Positions 5,998-7,557 of a stretch of 7,557 bases of DNA are shown here, piece by piece. A model generated the notes under the pieces. It was not told where the DNA came from. It did no database searches and saw nothing but the letters and a program-made list of their open reading frames with translations. Source of the DNA: Anaerolineales bacterium (lineage in GTDB: Bacteria > Chloroflexota > Anaerolineae > Promineifilales > Promineifilaceae); the NCBI GenBank assembly GCA_020432595.1, contig JAGQGA010000253.1:1-7557 (forward strand). Reading direction: 5' to 3'. The number at the start of each line of letters is the position of its first letter. The first letter of the stretch is position 1. The translations under genes were made by a program, and so were the position numbers.

Positions 5998-7230
5998 TTG
6001 ATACAGTTCAACAAATATAGACAACTTTTTCAACATCGCTCCTTCCGCCTGTTTTGGTTGGGGTACACATTTTCTACCCTGGGGGACTCGATGACCCGCG
6101 TTGCCCTCACCTGGCTGGTATGGGAATTGACAAAATCGGCCTGGTATTTGGGACTGCTGGCTTTTTTCTATACGGCCCCCGTTGTGGTGGGCGGTCTGTT
6201 GGCTGGCTGGCTGCTGGATCGGTTTGGGGAGCGGCGGGTGATGATGATTGATAGCTGGCTGCGCGGTGTTGCGGTGCTGCTCGTCCCCCTGCTCAACCAG
6301 TTGGGGGTGTTGGAACTATGGCACATCTACGTCATTGCGGCGGTTTACGGCAGCTTGTTTATGATTCCGCTGGCCGGAGGCCCGACGCTGGTGCCGCGTC
6401 TGGTGCCCAAACAGCACCTTGCCACCGCCAACGCGCTGGAGATGTTGACGTTTACTATCAGTGGGGTGGTGGGTGCGCCGCTGGCCGGTTTTCTGATTGC
6501 GTGGTTTACGGCTCCAAACGTGCTTGTGGTGGATGCGGTTTCTTACATCGTCTTCGCCCTCTTTTTGTGGCAGGTGGTGCCGCTGGTGGTTGATGAGGGA
6601 GGGGAAACGGCCGTTAATCCCCCCAGCAAAACCTACCGCCTCCAGGATGCCATCGCTCTGCTGCGCCAAAACACAATCCTCCAATCCACCACCCTTATGT
6701 TTATGGCGGCCAACATCGGGATGGGTGCGTTATTTGTGTGGCTGCCCATTTTTGCCGATGAGGTGTTGGGGGGCGGGGCGGAACTGTATGGCACGTTGTT
6801 AGGCGTGTTGGCAGTTGGTGAAGTATTTAGTGCCCTGTTGGCTGGTGGTGTGGCTTTACCCTTAACGTTGGGAACCCTTATCTGTTTGACGCAATTCCTG
6901 GCTGGGGTGTCGCTTACGCTGCTGCTGGTTGGGCAACCATCCGGCTGGGCCATGCTGAGTTTGGCGCTGTTTGGCTTTTTTAGTGCCCCCATGACCATTT
7001 GGGCGCAAACGCTGCGGATGCAAATTATTCCCGAAGCGCTGCGGGGGCGCACCTTTGCCCTGTTACGCACGCTGATGCAAGGGGCAAACCCGCTGGGCGG
7101 TCTTCTTGGCGGCGCGTTGCTCCCCCTGGTGGGAATGCCGCTTATGGTTGTGCTTTCTGTGGTGACAATCGCCGTGCCGGGTTTGCTGGGTCTCAATGTA
7201 CCAACGCTGCGGCATGGCGATGCGCGATAA
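5998..7230 (+). CDS. MFS transporter, MFS_3 / EntS-like exporter family
   Basis: This 410-residue inner-membrane protein is built largely of hydrophobic segments, consistent with about 12 helices. The N-terminus (FNKYRQLFQHRSFRLFWLGY, 4-23) and the following STLGDSMTRVALTWLVWELT (27-46) are typical of MFS_3 drug or siderophore exporters. A motif A-like loop, GWLLDRFGERRV, is at 70-81. The central cytoplasmic loop is about 196-220. MQIIPEALRGRTFALLRTLM (341-360) and PLGGLLGG (365-372) match the C-terminal half of the family. The loop around 278-290 (SALLAGGVALPL) lacks the basic residues usual in the second motif A. The start is TTG 5998, supported by the ribosome binding site; no in-frame ATG lies close by. 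It probably exports a drug or small metabolite by proton antiport, with the substrate unknown. The divergent WYL gene is its likely regulator. Confidence 0.88.
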   Translation: MIQFNKYRQLFQHRSFRLFWLGYTFSTLGDSMTRVALTWLVWELTKSAWYLGLLAFFYTAPVVVGGLLAGWLLDRFGERRVMMIDSWLRGVAVLLVPLLNQLGVLELWHIYVIAAVYGSLFMIPLAGGPTLVPRLVPKQHLATANALEMLTFTISGVVGAPLAGFLIAWFTAPNVLVVDAVSYIVFALFLWQVVPLVVDEGGETAVNPPSKTYRLQDAIALLRQNTILQSTTLMFMAANIGMGALFVWLPIFADEVLGGGAELYGTLLGVLAVGEVFSALLAGGVALPLTLGTLICLTQFLAGVSLTLLLVGQPSGWAMLSLALFGFFSAPMTIWAQTLRMQIIPEALRGRTFALLRTLMQGANPLGGLLGGALLPLVGMPLMVVLSVVTIAVPGLLGLNVPTLRHGDAR

Positions 7231-7243
7231 GTCGTGTTTGGAA

Positions 7244-7293
7244 GTTAAGGTGCCTGGGGCACGGCCTAACAGCCTCACGACGAGTACCTTAAC
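7244..7293. repeat. Intergenic inverted repeat with internal hairpin after the MFS gene
   Basis: GTTAAGGT (7244-7251) and ACCTTAAC (7286-7293) are perfect 8-bp inverted arms 34 bases apart. Inside, GTGCC-TGG-GGCAC (7250-7262) is a small 5-bp hairpin. It could be an end-pair remnant of a small element or part of a 3' processing structure for the exporter transcript. No T-run is present. Confidence 0.45.
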
Positions 7294-7301
7294 TGTACAA
7301 G

Positions 7302-7384
7302 TGTCATTTCGAGGTCCTCCGAGAAATCCCGTTCTTGTTGGTAAAGGGAACGGGATTTCTCCTCGAAGACTCGTCGAAATGACA
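7302..7384. repeat. 83-bp imperfect palindrome, REP/MITE-like
   Basis: The outer arms TGTCATTTCGA (7302-7312) and TCGAAATGACA (7374-7384) are perfect 11-bp complements. The inner arms 7321-7334 and 7348-7361 are perfect over 14 bp around a 13-base loop, and a short asymmetric mismatched stretch separates the two. It has no coding capacity. Arms of the form GTCATTTCGA...GAGAAATC resemble dispersed intergenic palindromes common in many bacterial genomes. It sits between the convergent MFS and aspS genes. Confidence 0.75.
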
Positions 7385-7425
7385 TGTTTTGGCTGAAAAC
7401 TGGTTCACAGACTTATTTGGTCTGG

Positions 7426-7557
7426 TTACTTTTTATCCTTGATGGCGATTGCCAGATTGAGGTCGTCTAGCTGACGCTGCGCCACTTCGGAGGGGGCATC
7501 GGCCATGAGGTCCGTGGCCTGGGCGGTTTTGGGGAAGGCCATTACTTCGCGGATGTT
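7426..7557 (-). CDS. aspS: Aspartyl-tRNA synthetase, C-terminal 43 residues only
   Basis: Read on the minus strand, the window end encodes [20 protein letters not shown] followed by [13 protein letters not shown] and a short tail ending in KDKK, with TAA at 7426-7428. The I-R-E-V-x-A-F-P-K-T segment, then D-L-M and A-P-S, is the conserved end of bacterial AspRS, just after class II motif 3. The catalytic part lies beyond the window. The enzyme charges tRNA-Asp (or Asp and Asn in non-discriminating forms). It is convergent with the MFS gene and unrelated to it in function. Confidence 0.88.
   Translation of the reverse strand, partial: NIREVMAFPKTAQATDLMADAPSEVAQRQLDDLNLAIAIKDKK

Larger units (their letters stand above)
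306..6615. repeat. Nine dispersed copies of the palindrome AACGGCCGTT
   Basis: Perfect 10-bp copies occur at 306-315, 1512-1521, 2621-2630, 2782-2791, 3987-3996, 4295-4304, 5211-5220, 5461-5470 and 6606-6615. One-mismatch copies lie at 85-94, 136-145 and 533-542. All perfect copies are inside genes. They encode Thr-Ala-Val (five), Asn-Gly-Arg (three) and Arg-Pro-Phe (one), so all three codon phases are used and the conservation is at DNA level. A random 10-mer is expected far less than once in this length. Confidence 0.9.

Noticed and set aside
7196..7396. Plus-strand open frame across the MFS 3' end and the palindromes
   Set aside because: It is mostly repeat sequence, without a ribosome binding site or recognisable motif.

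Overview
The window looks like chromosomal DNA from a bacterium that makes lysine and/or arginine on the LysW carrier protein. That pathway is known from Thermus/Deinococcus, many archaea and several Chloroflexota. The G-rich coding strands, the LamG-type secreted protein and the many intergenic inverted repeats suggest a Chloroflexota (Anaerolineae-like) genome. This placement is inference from gene content, not from a marker gene.

Layout: (1) 1-585, 3' part of lysZ, the [LysW]-aminoadipate/glutamate kinase. (2) 586-852, a non-coding gap with a small dyad, a 17-codon reading frame with a good ribosome binding site, and a perfect 11-bp hairpin. (3) 853-2469, a secreted protein made of a signal peptide, a LamG-like domain, an Ig/cadherin-like domain and 29 consecutive hexapeptides predicted to form a left-handed beta-helix. 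(4) 2522-3700 lysJ (aminotransferase) and 3750-4796 lysK ([LysW]-lysine/ornithine hydrolase), each preceded by an inverted repeat built from 7-bp units. (5) 4797-4897, a convergent gap holding a 19-bp hairpin. (6) 4898-5905 (minus), a WYL-domain regulator, divergent from (7) 5998-7230, an MFS exporter that starts with TTG. (8) 7231-7425, two more inverted repeats. (9) 7426-7557 (minus), the last 43 codons of aspS.

LysZ, LysJ and LysK carry out the phosphorylation, transamination and release steps of one pathway. LysW, LysX and LysY are not visible and may lie upstream of the window. The run lysZ - lysJ - lysK is interrupted by the secreted-protein gene, which has no evident link to amino-acid synthesis.

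Two sequence-level signals stand out beyond the genes. The palindrome AACGGCCGTT occurs nine times without mismatch in 7.5 kb, always inside coding sequence and in all three codon phases, like the HIP1 palindrome of cyanobacteria. In addition, five of the six intergenic gaps contain a strong inverted repeat, each of a different sequence; the two flanking lysJ are made of heptamers of the form ATTGG(TT/AG). No CRISPR array, tRNA, rRNA or transposase was seen.
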